Source: Pseudomonas jessenii
Lineage (GTDB): Bacteria > Pseudomonadota > Gammaproteobacteria > Pseudomonadales > Pseudomonadaceae
Assembly: GCF_002236115.1 (NCBI RefSeq)
Contig: NZ_NIWT01000003.1
Coordinates: 1-64,000, forward strand
Direction of reading: 5' to 3'
DNA length: 64,000 nt
Position numbers and translations under genes: made by a program. How positions within the stretch are numbered: the stretch's first letter is position 1; the number at the start of each line of letters is the position of its first letter. The notes under the pieces were generated by a model that saw only the letters and a program-made list of their open reading frames with translations, searched no databases and had not been told where the DNA came from. Of this stretch, positions 1 through 8,815 are shown in pieces.

Positions 1-125
1 GCTCAGCAATCGTTGGTTACATCTTTGATTTCTCGCGGAGTAACTTGTGATGCTGATAATCTGTTGACTAGCAGTCTGACTCCACAAGCACCCACACGAA
101 TTGCTTGATTCAGTTGTTAAAGAGC
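1..125 (-). promoter_or_regulatory. rRNA operon leader with boxA antiterminator
   Basis: Read on the minus strand, this matches the leader upstream of a Pseudomonas 16S rRNA gene. It contains the boxA antitermination core GCTCTTTAACAA (114-125), followed by a boxC-like GTGTGGGTGCTTGTGG stretch. The 16S gene itself would lie beyond the left edge. A boxA also occurs before 23S, but the three tandem strong promoters just upstream favour the 16S leader. Confidence 0.85.
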
Positions 126-161
126 GGTTGGTTAAGATCTTTCGTCTCAACCGAGGCGCGC

Positions 162-189
162 ATTCTACAGCAGCCTCATTTGCTGTCAA
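162..189 (-). promoter_or_regulatory. rRNA promoter, proximal
   Basis: On the minus strand there is TTGACA (189-184), a 16-bp spacer and TAGAAT (167-162). It is the closest of three promoters with the same 16-bp spacing and fires toward the rRNA leader. Confidence 0.85.
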
Positions 190-270
190 GTGATTATTTT
201 CAGAAGTTTTCCAAGTTTCCTTTTCAACTTCAACCACTTGCGCTTCAGATCTCTCATCAGCGGGAGGCGA

Positions 271-298
271 ATTCTACAGCGTTACACGCTGCTGTCAA
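271..298 (-). promoter_or_regulatory. rRNA promoter, middle
   Basis: On the minus strand there is TTGACA (298-293), a 16-bp spacer and TAGAAT (276-271). The spacer and the bases around it resemble the proximal promoter, which suggests duplication of one promoter unit about 109 bp apart. Confidence 0.85.
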
Positions 299-416
299 CA
301 CCTCTTTTTCAACTCCCTTTCGGCTTCGATGAACTGAAGCAACCTGCTGTCGAAAACTGCGTAACTCTTTGTTTACCAAGGAGTTTTCCGTTTCGACTGC
401 GCCGGAAGTGGGGCGA

Positions 417-444
417 ATTATAGACACCTGGAATCTGCCGTCAA
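417..444 (-). promoter_or_regulatory. rRNA promoter, distal
   Basis: On the minus strand there is TTGACG (444-439), a 16-bp spacer and a consensus TATAAT (422-417). It is the third tandem promoter of the rRNA operon. No gene is seen between 1 and 578. Confidence 0.8.
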
Positions 445-578
445 GCATTGATTTAGGTTTTCTATCGACATGTGCAAAAACACTGCTTATATATAGACGC
501 GCCTGCAAGGAATGCGCAGTATATTGCCCAACACAAATAGAAACGCCCTGATTCCTATATTTCGGACGATGCCACGTA

Positions 579-1466
579 ATGAATGACCAGCCTCGCAGCC
601 TAGCCTCTACCCTGTTCTCGGTTGGGCTGCTGCTCATAGCCATGGCATCGATCCAGTCCGGAGCCTCCCTGGCCAAAAGCATGTTCTCCGTTGTGGGCCC
701 CCAGGGGACGACAACATTACGACTGATTTTTGCCAGTGTGATCATGATGCTGATACTGCGTCCATGGCGGGCAAAATTCACTGCAAAGTCCCTGCGCACC
801 GTCATCGTCTACGGAATGGCGCTGGGCGGCATGAACTTCCTCTTCTATATGTCGTTGCAAACCGTCCCGCTGGGCATCGCGGTGGCGCTTGAATTCACCG
901 GCCCACTGGCGGTGGCGATCTACGCCTCGCGTCGCGCGATCGACTTTTTGTGGATTGCCCTGGCTGCCGCAGGCTTACTGTTACTGATACCGACGGGAGA
1001 AACGACCACCGGCATCGATCTTGTAGGCGCCGGTTATGCCTTGGGCGCAGGGGTCTGCTGGGCACTGTACATTTTGTTCGGTCAAAAAGCCGGGGCCGAC
1101 AATGGCGTGCAAACCGCCGCGCTGGGGGTAATGATCGCTGCGCTCTTCGTAGCCCCCATCGGTATTGTCCATGCAGGCTCAGCTCTGCTGAGCCCGTCAT
1201 TGATCCCTATAGCCCTTGGCGTCGCCATCCTGTCCACAGCCCTCCCCTACACCCTGGAGATGATCGCGCTGACCCGCATGCCGGCCAGAACCTTCGGCAC
1301 ACTGATGAGTATCGAGCCAGCCTTCGGCGCGCTATCTGGCTTGCTGTTCCTTCATGAATACCTCTCGCTGTCACAATGGATGGCAATCATGTGCATCATT
1401 CTGGCATCCGTCGGTGCCACCATGACCATGAGCACTAGCACCAGACCAGCCGTAGCGGCGGATTGA
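579..1466 (+). CDS. rhtA: EamA/DMT-family inner-membrane exporter, RhtA-like
   Basis: A 295-residue, very hydrophobic protein with about ten predicted membrane spans arranged as two EamA repeats, the usual length for the drug/metabolite transporter superfamily. The sequence, including the GPLAVA and SIEPAFGALSGLLFLHE stretches, resembles RhtA, which exports threonine and homoserine and other small amphipathic amino acids. The gene stands alone, transcribed away from the rRNA promoters. No strong Shine-Dalgarno is visible before the ATG, so the exact start is only likely. The substrate is inferred from the family. Confidence 0.8.
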   Translation: MNDQPRSLASTLFSVGLLLIAMASIQSGASLAKSMFSVVGPQGTTTLRLIFASVIMMLILRPWRAKFTAKSLRTVIVYGMALGGMNFLFYMSLQTVPLGIAVALEFTGPLAVAIYASRRAIDFLWIALAAAGLLLLIPTGETTTGIDLVGAGYALGAGVCWALYILFGQKAGADNGVQTAALGVMIAALFVAPIGIVHAGSALLSPSLIPIALGVAILSTALPYTLEMIALTRMPARTFGTLMSIEPAFGALSGLLFLHEYLSLSQWMAIMCIILASVGATMTMSTSTRPAVAAD

Positions 1467-1635
1467 AAGCAGATATGAAACGGCTCTGGTATTTGCCGCT
1501 CAATTAGGCCATGTTTAGCCCCGCACCCCAGTGTCATGACATGGACCATTTCAGATAGGGATATCGGTACGCGTCAAGCGAAAGTGAAAGCGGCCAAACC
1601 CGGGCACAAGATCCGGGGACGCTATAAGGACAGTA

Positions 1636-1917
1636 ATGAAACGATTTTTGATGCTGATCGCCGTACTTGCAATTGCGGGCTGCGCAGCGACTTCGGAAAC
1701 ACAGATCAAGCACGGTAAGAAAGGGCTGCACATCAACTGTTCCGGACTGTCTTCGTCCTGGGACAAGTGCTACGCCAGCGCCGCCAATTCCTGCGCCCCC
1801 AAGGGATACAAGGTCATTGCCAAGTCGGGAGATTCAGTGGAAGAGCCCGGCGATTACCCGTTTGGCCTCAATCCTGCGGGTTATACCAGCCGCAGCATGA
1901 TTGTCATCTGCAAATAG
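1636..1917 (+). CDS. Small hypothetical lipoprotein
   Basis: A 93-residue protein starting with a short hydrophobic signal and a lipobox (LAIAGC, Cys16), so it is probably a lipoprotein. The mature part holds four more cysteines (NCSG, WDKCY, NSCAP, VICK), which could form two disulfides in the periplasm. AAGGA lies a few bases before the ATG and supports this start. Family and function are not recognised. It converges on the TetR gene 14 bp downstream. Confidence 0.7.
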   Translation: MKRFLMLIAVLAIAGCAATSETQIKHGKKGLHINCSGLSSSWDKCYASAANSCAPKGYKVIAKSGDSVEEPGDYPFGLNPAGYTSRSMIVICK

Positions 1918-1931
1918 GCAGGGCCGTCGGG

Positions 1932-2492
1932 TCAGGTTCTCGGGCTTGCGATCTGACGGCCAATTTCCTCGTAGCTGGAGTTCAGCACTGTGCGCTGGAT
2001 ATCCGGGCTAGCCAGCATGCGCGCTACGACCAGCGCGCCAATACATTGCGACAGAATCGCCCACGCCAGGCTGTCGCTTTGCAGAATACCCGCCCAACTT
2101 TCCTGAAGCCGACAAATCCAGTGCTCTGCCTGTTGACGGACAGTCAGGTCGGAACGGGCAATTTCCGCCCCCAATGCCGGCAATGCACAACCGGTTTCCG
2201 GATTCTCGACGTGAGACATGCTCAGGTACTGCTTCAAGCAGCGTTCCAGCTTGTCACGGTCCTTTCCCTCCCCCAGTCGCGTCAGGCTTTGCCCCAACTC
2301 ACGCTCGACAATGCTGGCGAACAACTCGTCTTTCGACGAGAAATGGCTATAGAAGGCGCCGCCACTCAAGCCAATCGCTTTCATCAGGCCGTCCACGCCC
2401 ACCGTTGAAAATCCGGACTTCTTGGCCGATACCGCACTGCTTTCCAGCAGCCTTTGCCTGGTTTCCAGCTTGTGACTGGCCGAATAACGCAT
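1932..2492 (-). CDS. TetR/AcrR-family transcriptional regulator
   Basis: A 186-residue protein with an N-terminal TetR helix-turn-helix (roughly residues 10-55, with the hallmark GGAFYSHFSSKDEL segment) and a variable all-helical C-terminal ligand domain. It is divergent from an SDR/DsbA-like pair, and the 93-bp gap contains a repeated palindrome that fits a TetR operator. It probably represses itself and the divergent pair. The inducer is unknown. Confidence 0.85.
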   Translation of the reverse strand: MRYSASHKLETRQRLLESSAVSAKKSGFSTVGVDGLMKAIGLSGGAFYSHFSSKDELFASIVERELGQSLTRLGEGKDRDKLERCLKQYLSMSHVENPETGCALPALGAEIARSDLTVRQQAEHWICRLQESWAGILQSDSLAWAILSQCIGALVVARMLASPDIQRTVLNSSYEEIGRQIASPRT

Positions 2493-2541
2493 TGCCTTTC
2501 TCCCTAGCTTGCTCGCCTTGACGTCTGTCGAATCATAGCAT

Positions 2542-2566
2542 AACGTTCGTTTAGTTAACGATCGTT
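2542..2566. promoter_or_regulatory. Probable TetR operator
   Basis: Two copies of AACG-NN-CGTT (2542-2551 and 2557-2566) are repeated at a 15-bp period, and together they form an imperfect 25-bp dyad. They lie between the divergent TetR gene and the SDR gene, 20 bp before the SDR start codon, where a bound repressor would block transcription. Confidence 0.7.
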
Positions 2567-2585
2567 TACCAAAAGGGATCTACCC

Positions 2586-3314
2586 ATGAATAACAAGAAG
2601 GTCGTTCTTATCGTCGGTGCAGGTGATGCCACGGGTGGCGCCATTGCCAAGCGTTTTGCCCGGGAGGGTTTTGTCACCTGCGTTACCCGCCGCAGTGCGG
2701 ACAAACTCCAGCCATTGGTGGATGCCATAAAGGCCGATGGTGGCGAGGCCCACGGTTTCGCCTGCGACGCCCGCAAGGAAGACGACGTGGTCGCACTGGT
2801 CGAGCAGATAGAAAGCGAGATCGGCCCTATCGAGGCATTCGTGTTCAACATCGGCGCGAACGTGCCGTGCAGCATTCTCGAAGAAACCGCCCGCAAGTAT
2901 TTCAAGATCTGGGAAATGGCCTGTTTTTCCGGTTTTCTCAATGCGCGTGAAGTGGCCAAACGCATGGCCAAGCGCCAGCGGGGCACGATCCTGTTCACCG
3001 GCGCCACTGCAGGCCTGCGTGGCGCAGCCGGGTTCGCCGCATTTGCCGGTGCCAAGCACGGCATTCGTGCGCTGGCGCAAAGCATGGCCCGAGAGCTCGG
3101 CCCCATGAATATTCACGTTGCCCATGTCGTCGTCGACGGCGCCATCGATACCGATTTCATCCGCGACAGCTTCCCCGAGAAATACGCGACCAAGGATCAG
3201 GACGGCATCCTTAACCCCGAACACATTGCCGAGAATTACTGGTACCTGCACAGCCAGCCCCGCGACGCCTGGACTTTCGAACTGGACCTGCGTCCCTGGA
3301 GCGAACGCTGGTAA
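2586..3314 (+). CDS. SDR-family protein lacking the catalytic tyrosine
   Basis: A 242-residue Rossmann-fold protein of the short-chain dehydrogenase family. The nucleotide-binding loop is atypical (GAGDATGGA instead of TGxxxGIG), and the YxxxK motif reads F153-AGA-K157, so the usual Ser-Tyr-Lys triad is incomplete. Related SDR groups with FAAF in this position are known, so this looks like a family trait rather than a mutation. It is the first gene of a pair with a DsbA-like isomerase gene 32 bp downstream, probably controlled by the divergent TetR. Reaction unknown. Confidence 0.8.
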   Translation: MNNKKVVLIVGAGDATGGAIAKRFAREGFVTCVTRRSADKLQPLVDAIKADGGEAHGFACDARKEDDVVALVEQIESEIGPIEAFVFNIGANVPCSILEETARKYFKIWEMACFSGFLNAREVAKRMAKRQRGTILFTGATAGLRGAAGFAAFAGAKHGIRALAQSMARELGPMNIHVAHVVVDGAIDTDFIRDSFPEKYATKDQDGILNPEHIAENYWYLHSQPRDAWTFELDLRPWSERW

Positions 3315-3346
3315 TTCCCCCCACACACAACAATAAGACGAGCGCC

Positions 3347-3943
3347 TTGAACATGAGCAAAACCGTGGAGTTCTACTTCGACCTCGGCAGCCCCGCCACC
3401 TATCTGGCCTACACCCAGCTACCGAAGATCTGCGCGCAAACCGACACCCGGTTGATCTACATTCCGCTCTTGTTGGGCGGAGTGTTCAAAGCCACCGGTA
3501 ACGCCTCTCCGGCGACTGTCCCGGCCAAAGGCCGCTACATGTTTGAGGATCTGGACCGCTACGCCAAACGCTACGGCGTGCCTCTGAAATTCAATCCCCA
3601 CTTCCCGATCAACACCTTGATGCTCATGCGCGCCGTAACAGGCATGCAGTTGCGCCACCCTGAACGCTTTGCAGCTTTCATCGATTGCCTGTTCAAGGCC
3701 ATATGGGTCGAGGGTCGCAGCCTGGATGAACCGGCAACCGTCGCGGCAGTGCTCAGCGAAAACGCTTTCGATCCGCAAGAGGTGTTGGCCCTGACCGCCG
3801 ATGAAGAAGTAAAAGCCCTGCTCAAGGACAACACCGAAAAAGCCGTACAGCGAGGCGTATTCGGAGCCCCAAGCATGTTTGTCGACAATCAGCTGTACTT
3901 CGGCCAGGATCGACTGGACTTCGTGCTCGAAGCCTTGAGCTGA
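3347..3943 (+). CDS. DsbA-like 2-hydroxychromene-2-carboxylate isomerase family protein
   Basis: A 198-residue thioredoxin-fold protein with an inserted helical domain. The N-terminal VEFYFDLGSPATYLAY and the C-terminal GVFGAPSMFVDNQLYFGQDRL are typical of the glutathione-dependent HCCA isomerase/GST-kappa family. It has Ser rather than a CxxC at the active-site turn, so it is not a disulfide oxidoreductase. An in-frame ATG two codons later (3353) is an alternative start. It is likely cotranscribed with the preceding SDR gene, suggesting a small detoxification or aromatic-degradation unit. Confidence 0.8.
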   Translation: MNMSKTVEFYFDLGSPATYLAYTQLPKICAQTDTRLIYIPLLLGGVFKATGNASPATVPAKGRYMFEDLDRYAKRYGVPLKFNPHFPINTLMLMRAVTGMQLRHPERFAAFIDCLFKAIWVEGRSLDEPATVAAVLSENAFDPQEVLALTADEEVKALLKDNTEKAVQRGVFGAPSMFVDNQLYFGQDRLDFVLEALS

Positions 3944-3979
3944 ATCTCGACCACCAACTGCCCCTTTGCCGCTCTATGT

Positions 3980-4005
3980 CTCAGGCGCTGGACAAAGCGC
4001 CTGAG
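3980..4005. terminator. Hairpin between convergent genes
   Basis: CTCAGGCGCT and AGCGCCTGAG form a perfect 10-bp stem with a 6-base loop, between the 3' ends of the convergent isomerase and aminopeptidase genes. There is no clear T-run, so it is only a probable bidirectional terminator. Confidence 0.5.
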
Positions 4006-4051
4006 CTGCACATAAACAAACAGCTACGCAGGAACCAATAGCAGCTCCCGA

Positions 4052-5860
4052 TCAGATAGCCGCCGTGCGGGTATTGAGCCACTCCAGCGCGGCACCTTCG
4101 ACCAACGGACTCAGGCGCTCGCGCACTTCGGCGTGGTAGGCGTTAAACCACTGCTTTTCCTCGTCCGAAAGCAGCGAGGTTTCCAGGCAGCGCGTATCGA
4201 TCGGGCACAGGGTCAGCGTTTCGAACTTGAGGAACTCGCCGAATTCGCTTTTGCCTGCCTCACGGTTCATCGCCAGGTTTTCGATACGCACACCCCAACG
4301 ACCCGGACGATAGGTGCCCGGTTCAATGGAGGTGATCATGCCGGGTTGCATCGCGGTTTGCGGGGCAGGCGCGGCCTGATAAGCAATGACTTGCGGACCT
4401 TCGTGGACGTTCAGGAAGTAACCGACACCATGACCGGTGCCGTGACCGTAGTCGACACTTTCCGCCCAGATGGGCGCACGGGCGATGGCATCGAGCAGCG
4501 GCGACAGAATGCCTTTCGGGAACTGCGCGCGGGACAAGGCAATCACACCCTTGAGCACGCGGGTGCAATCGCGTTTTTGCTCATCGGTCGGTGTTCCCAC
4601 CGCAACCATGCGCGTGATGTCGGTGGTGCCGCCCAGGTACTGGCCGCCGGAGTCGATCAGCAGCAGGCCGTCCCCTTCGATCACCGCGTGTTCTTCTTCG
4701 GTGGCATGGTAATGCGGCATCGCGCCATTGGCGTTGAACGCGGCAATGGTGTTGAAACTCAGAGACACATAATCCGGACGACGTTCACGGGCCGCGGTGA
4801 GTTTTTCGTCGATGGTCAGTTCGGTGATGCGCTCGCGCCCCAGCGCCGAATCCAGCCAGGCAAAGAATTCGCACAGTGCTGCGCCGTCCTGTTCCATGGC
4901 CTGACGGATGTGTTCGGCATCGGCCAGGCTTTTTTGCGATTTGGCCAGGGTGGTCGGGTTCAGGCCTTCGATCAGGTTCACCCCACTGTCGAGGTTGTCC
5001 AGCAACCCTGCCGTGACCCGCGCCGGATCGACTTGCAGGCTCGCGCCGCTCGGTACGGCACGCAATGCAGTAGCGACTTCGCTGTAATCGCGCAAGGTCA
5101 CCCCGTCCCGTTCGAGGATGGCGCGCAGTTCGGCGCTGACTTTGCTCAAGGCGACAAACAGCGTGGCCTGTTGCTGATTGATCAAGGCGAAAGAAACAAA
5201 CACCGGGTTGAACGAAACGTCGCCGCCACGCAGGTTGAACAGCCAGGCGATATCATCCAGGGTGGCGATGAAATGCCAGTCGGCACCCCGCGCCTGCAGG
5301 GTTTCACGCAGTTTGGCGAGTTTTTCGCCACGGCTGACGGTCGCCTGTGGTGGCAAGTGCTGATAGATCGGTTCGTTCGGCAGGCCTGGGCGGTCGCTCC
5401 AGACGCCGCTCAGCAGGTCGATGTCGGTGCGCAGGCGAGCGCCACGCTCTTCCAGTTTACCGCCCAGGGTCCGTGCCGAAGCCACGGCCATGACCGCGCC
5501 ATCGACCGCGACAACGCCACCCTCGGGGGTTTGCTCGGCCAGCCATTCCAGTGGTCCGGGTTGACCCGGTTGCAGCTTGACCAGATCAATGCCGCTGCCG
5601 TTGAGCTCCTTGGTCGCCTGCTCCCAATAACGGCTGTCGGCCCAGACGCCGGCAAAATCCGGGGTCACGATCAGGGTGCCGACCGAACCATGGAAACCCG
5701 ACAACCACTGGCGCCCCTGCCAGTAACCCGGCAGGTATTCGGACAGGTGCGGGTCGGCCGACGGCACCAGCAAGGCATAAATGCCCTCCCGGCTCATCAG
5801 TTCGCGGGTTTGCGCCAGGCGCTGGGGCACCGATCCATTGATCGAAAGCTGCGTATTCAT
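4052..5860 (-). CDS. Aminopeptidase P family (Xaa-Pro) metallopeptidase, M24B
   Basis: A 602-residue protein. Its start is set at 5860 because AGGAG lies 5 bases upstream of that ATG; a longer frame from 5887 has no such signal. It shows two N-terminal creatinase-like domains followed by the M24 pita-bread domain with the expected metal ligands: Asp in LLIDSGGQY, Asp in TTDITR, His in GHGTGHGVG, Glu in IEPGTY and Glu in VRIENLA. The length matches the three-domain cytosolic aminopeptidase P type, which removes N-terminal residues preceding proline. Single-gene unit. Confidence 0.9.
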   Translation of the reverse strand: MNTQLSINGSVPQRLAQTRELMSREGIYALLVPSADPHLSEYLPGYWQGRQWLSGFHGSVGTLIVTPDFAGVWADSRYWEQATKELNGSGIDLVKLQPGQPGPLEWLAEQTPEGGVVAVDGAVMAVASARTLGGKLEERGARLRTDIDLLSGVWSDRPGLPNEPIYQHLPPQATVSRGEKLAKLRETLQARGADWHFIATLDDIAWLFNLRGGDVSFNPVFVSFALINQQQATLFVALSKVSAELRAILERDGVTLRDYSEVATALRAVPSGASLQVDPARVTAGLLDNLDSGVNLIEGLNPTTLAKSQKSLADAEHIRQAMEQDGAALCEFFAWLDSALGRERITELTIDEKLTAARERRPDYVSLSFNTIAAFNANGAMPHYHATEEEHAVIEGDGLLLIDSGGQYLGGTTDITRMVAVGTPTDEQKRDCTRVLKGVIALSRAQFPKGILSPLLDAIARAPIWAESVDYGHGTGHGVGYFLNVHEGPQVIAYQAAPAPQTAMQPGMITSIEPGTYRPGRWGVRIENLAMNREAGKSEFGEFLKFETLTLCPIDTRCLETSLLSDEEKQWFNAYHAEVRERLSPLVEGAALEWLNTRTAAI

Positions 5861-5925
5861 CGTGTCTCCTGCTAACCACTTCATCATTATTGTTGAGTGC
5901 CGATCAATGTCGGCGCTTCGTCGCC

Positions 5926-7083
5926 CTATTGCCAGAATGCCGGAGCACTGGCGCAGGCTGCCTTGATCAGTTGAACCGCCTGATCGATGTCCTGCTCGGT
6001 GGTGAAACGCCCGAGGCTCAAGCGGATGGTGCGACCGGCCGAGCGGGCATCGTGCCCCAGGGCCAGCAGTACATGGGATGGGGTATTGCTCGCGGAATTG
6101 CAGGCCGAGGTCGCGGAAAACGCGATCGAGGCCAGCAACGCCGCCGGGTTGAACTCGCCTTCGTCGAAGGTCAGGCTCAGGGTATGGGGAATGCGCCGGG
6201 TCGGGCTGCCGTTGAGACGCACGCCGGGAACGCTCTGCAACTGCTCGAGCAAGCGTTCACGCAAACGCACGATGGTGGCTTTCTCTTCATCGAACGCAGC
6301 CGCCGCCAGTGCAAAGGCCGCGCCCATGGCCGCGATCTGATGGGTCGCCAGTGTGCCGGAGCGCAAACCGCCCTCATGCCCGCCGCCATGGATCTGCGCC
6401 TGCAAACGCTGTTGTGCACGCGGACCGACGTACAACGCGCCGATGCCCTTGGGGCCGTAGAGCTTGTGCGCGGAAAACGACATCAGGTCCACCGGCCACA
6501 GTGCGAGGTCGATCGCCACTTTGCCCGCGCCCTGTGCGGCGTCGACATGGAACAACACCCCGCGATCACGCACGATCTGACCGATGGCGGGAATGTCGTT
6601 GAGGGTGCCCAGTTCGTTGTTGACCAGCATCAGCGACACCAGGAAGGTGTCTTCGCGCATGGCTTCGCTGACTGCTTGCGCCGTGATCAGGCCCTCGGCG
6701 TCCGGCACCAGGTAGGTCACCGCGACACCGGCATCCTCCAGTTGCCTGGCGGTATCGAGAATGGCCTTGTGTTCGATCTGACTGGTGATGATATGGCCAC
6801 CGCCAATGCGGCGGGCTTGGGCCACGCCTTTGAGCGCGAGGTTGTTGGATTCGGTGGCGCCGGAGGTCCAGACGATCTGCCCGGGTGTCGCGCCGACCAG
6901 TTCGGCGACCTGGCGTCGCGCCTGTTCGACTGATTGCCGGGCCTGCTGGCCGAAGACGTGGGAACTGGAAGCAGGGTTGCCGAAATTGCCGGTAAAGCCC
7001 AGACACTCGATCATCACCTTGATGACCCGCTCATCCACCGGCGTGGTGGCGGCGTAATCGAAATACAACGGACGTTTATTCAT
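5926..7083 (-). CDS. Class V aminotransferase, cysteine desulfurase
   Basis: A 385-residue PLP enzyme of the NifS/IscS family that removes sulfur from cysteine to make a persulfide. The PLP lysine is K207 in SAHKLYGPKG, and the persulfide cysteine is C328 in SATSACNSAS. It stands alone, without iscU, iscA, hscA or fdx, so it is an additional desulfurase rather than the isc operon enzyme. Which sulfur acceptor it serves cannot be told from the sequence. Confidence 0.9.
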   Translation of the reverse strand: MNKRPLYFDYAATTPVDERVIKVMIECLGFTGNFGNPASSSHVFGQQARQSVEQARRQVAELVGATPGQIVWTSGATESNNLALKGVAQARRIGGGHIITSQIEHKAILDTARQLEDAGVAVTYLVPDAEGLITAQAVSEAMREDTFLVSLMLVNNELGTLNDIPAIGQIVRDRGVLFHVDAAQGAGKVAIDLALWPVDLMSFSAHKLYGPKGIGALYVGPRAQQRLQAQIHGGGHEGGLRSGTLATHQIAAMGAAFALAAAAFDEEKATIVRLRERLLEQLQSVPGVRLNGSPTRRIPHTLSLTFDEGEFNPAALLASIAFSATSACNSASNTPSHVLLALGHDARSAGRTIRLSLGRFTTEQDIDQAVQLIKAACASAPAFWQ

Positions 7084-7139
7084 AAAAGACTCGCAGAGCG
7101 TGTTCCGGGATCAGGAAGCTCGTGACTGCAAACGGCAAA

Positions 7140-7160
7140 GCGCAGCCTTGTGAGCTGCGC
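7140..7160. other. Short hairpin between cysteine desulfurase and LysE genes
   Basis: GCGCAGC and GCTGCGC form a 7-bp stem with a 7-base loop in the 206-bp gap. On the minus strand it would lie between the LysE gene and the desulfurase start, where it could end LysE read-through. There is no strong T-run on either side. Confidence 0.35.
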
Positions 7161-7289
7161 GCGGTTTTCAGAACGTTACCAATACCTGATCGGATGCCGT
7201 TAAAGAAGAATTACTTCATTTAAAAGTGCGTAGGAACGCTCCTGAAAAGTCAGCTTAACAGGCATCGGGCAACCGGTTGAAGCAATGCG

Positions 7290-7904
7290 TCAGCTAAAGC
7301 TTTCGAGTATCAGCGGATACAGCGAACCCACAAGCAGCGCAGCCATGCCCCAATTGAACAGGCGCAGCCAGCGGCGATCCTTCAGAACATTGCGCAACAG
7401 CGTGCCGCAAGCGGCCCAGACACCCACGCTCGGCAGGTTGATGATCGCAAAGACGGCCGCGATCACGATCACATTCGTGAAGTATCCCTGCATCGGCGTG
7501 TAAGTGCTGATAGCGCCAATGGCCATGATCCAGGCCTTGGGATTGACCCACTGGAACGCGGCGGCACCCAGATAGCTGATCGGTTTCGCCTCGCCCTGCT
7601 GGCTCTCCGACATTGGCCCGGAATGGGCGATTTTCCACGCCAGATACAGCAAATACGCCGCCCCCACATAACGCAGCACGGTGTAGAGCAAAGGGTAGGT
7701 CTGGAACACCGCGCCAAGGCCAAAGCCGACCGCCACCACCAGTATGAAGAAGCCACAAGTGATGCCGAGCATGTGCGGAATCGTGCGGTTGAAGCCGAAG
7801 TTCACCCCGGAGGCCAGCAACATGGTGTTGTTCGGGCCGGGCGTGATCGAGGTGACGAGGGCAAACAGGGCGAAGCCCAGCAGCAGGTCGAGTGAGAGCG
7901 TCAT
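7290..7904 (-). CDS. LysE/RhtB-family amino-acid exporter
   Basis: A 204-residue membrane protein with about six spans. The N-terminal TSITPGPNNTMLLASG motif is the signature of the LysE/RhtB translocators, which export amino acids or homoserine lactone-like compounds. Length is typical. The substrate cannot be inferred, and no regulator is adjacent. Confidence 0.85.
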   Translation of the reverse strand: MTLSLDLLLGFALFALVTSITPGPNNTMLLASGVNFGFNRTIPHMLGITCGFFILVVAVGFGLGAVFQTYPLLYTVLRYVGAAYLLYLAWKIAHSGPMSESQQGEAKPISYLGAAAFQWVNPKAWIMAIGAISTYTPMQGYFTNVIVIAAVFAIINLPSVGVWAACGTLLRNVLKDRRWLRLFNWGMAALLVGSLYPLILESFS

Positions 7905-8005
7905 GGGTGGCAGTCCGTCAGGGTCGGTCAGGTGTTGACCCTATCGCACACCTTCGGCGAAACCCATGGACAGTTACGCGAAACTTGGAGCAGTACAGTT
8001 TCGCC

Positions 8006-8275
8006 TCAGCTCGGACGACCGTGAAGCTGTACAGATCGCCCGACGTTCATTTCACCCTGGTTGTCGAAACCGAACGACTTTTGCGGCTGACCGAGCAGCT
8101 CGGCTTTTTTCGCGTGGTACTCGTCGAAGGACAATCCGCGGCGGTTCAGCGCTTCCAGCGCCAGTTCCTTGCTTTCTTCAGCAGTGTAAGGCCGAAGCTC
8201 AGGGGAAACATGGCTGGCACATCCGGCGAGTACGGAGACGGCGAGCATCAGCAAAGTGGCGATCATCGGTTTCAT
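8006..8275 (-). CDS. Small hypothetical lipoprotein
   Basis: An 89-residue protein if started at 8275 (AGGACG lies about 6 bases upstream); a start at 8314 would add 13 residues before the signal. The signal peptide ends in the lipobox VLAGC, and the mature part is short, charged and probably helical. Function unknown. It sits alone next to the SoxR-controlled monooxygenase. Confidence 0.7.
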   Translation of the reverse strand: MKPMIATLLMLAVSVLAGCASHVSPELRPYTAEESKELALEALNRRGLSFDEYHAKKAELLGQPQKSFGFDNQGEMNVGRSVQLHGRPS

Positions 8276-8392
8276 TTCTGGCGTCCTGGCGACTGGGTTC
8301 GAGGCAATGAACACAGGCTACCCGCGCCTCCCGGGCAGCAGAAATCAACGCTTTCAATAGTGGCTATCAAGAAATGGCGATCATTGCCCTTG

Positions 8393-8764
8393 TCAGCGCC
8401 AGCCCACCAGGCTGCAGTGCAATGCATTGTCGTGGCTGCGCTCCAGGCTGTGCAGGACCTGGAACGAGCCGAAGGTCACGGCCTTCGCCTGATGGGCGCG
8501 GATCAACTGCCAGAAATCCTCTTCGCCGCTTTCAAAGGACCGGAACGCAGCCTCCCCGGCTTCGCGGGTTTGCCATTGCAGATAATTGAGTACCCGCCGG
8601 CCATCATCGCTGGCCTGGATGCTGGCACTGAGAAAGCCGCGGTGCTGCCGGGCCAGATGTTCGGTCTGCGCCGACAATGCCAATACCAGCGCGGGTTGTT
8701 GATGCGGCTCGATCTCGAATTCGATCAGTTGAGTAAAGCTGCGATTGTTCTCTGAGGCTTGCAT
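8393..8764 (-). CDS. Antibiotic biosynthesis monooxygenase-type protein, SoxR target
   Basis: A 122-residue protein (start at 8764, with GGGGGAC upstream) of the small dimeric alpha+beta barrel ABM type. Its features are LIEFEIEPHQQPALVLALS, GFLSASIQASDDGRRVLNYLQW and a C-terminal LHSLE. It is divergent from soxR, and its promoter has the overlong 19-bp spacer used by SoxR. In P. aeruginosa a monooxygenase gene next to soxR (PA2274) is a known SoxR target, and this arrangement matches. It probably acts on redox-cycling compounds; the substrate is unknown. Confidence 0.8.
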   Translation of the reverse strand: MQASENNRSFTQLIEFEIEPHQQPALVLALSAQTEHLARQHRGFLSASIQASDDGRRVLNYLQWQTREAGEAAFRSFESGEEDFWQLIRAHQAKAVTFGSFQVLHSLERSHDNALHCSLVGWR

Positions 8765-8815
8765 GAAATGTCCCCCACTCACATGTAAGGCGAATCTTGC
8801 GATCCGAAGGTGTGC

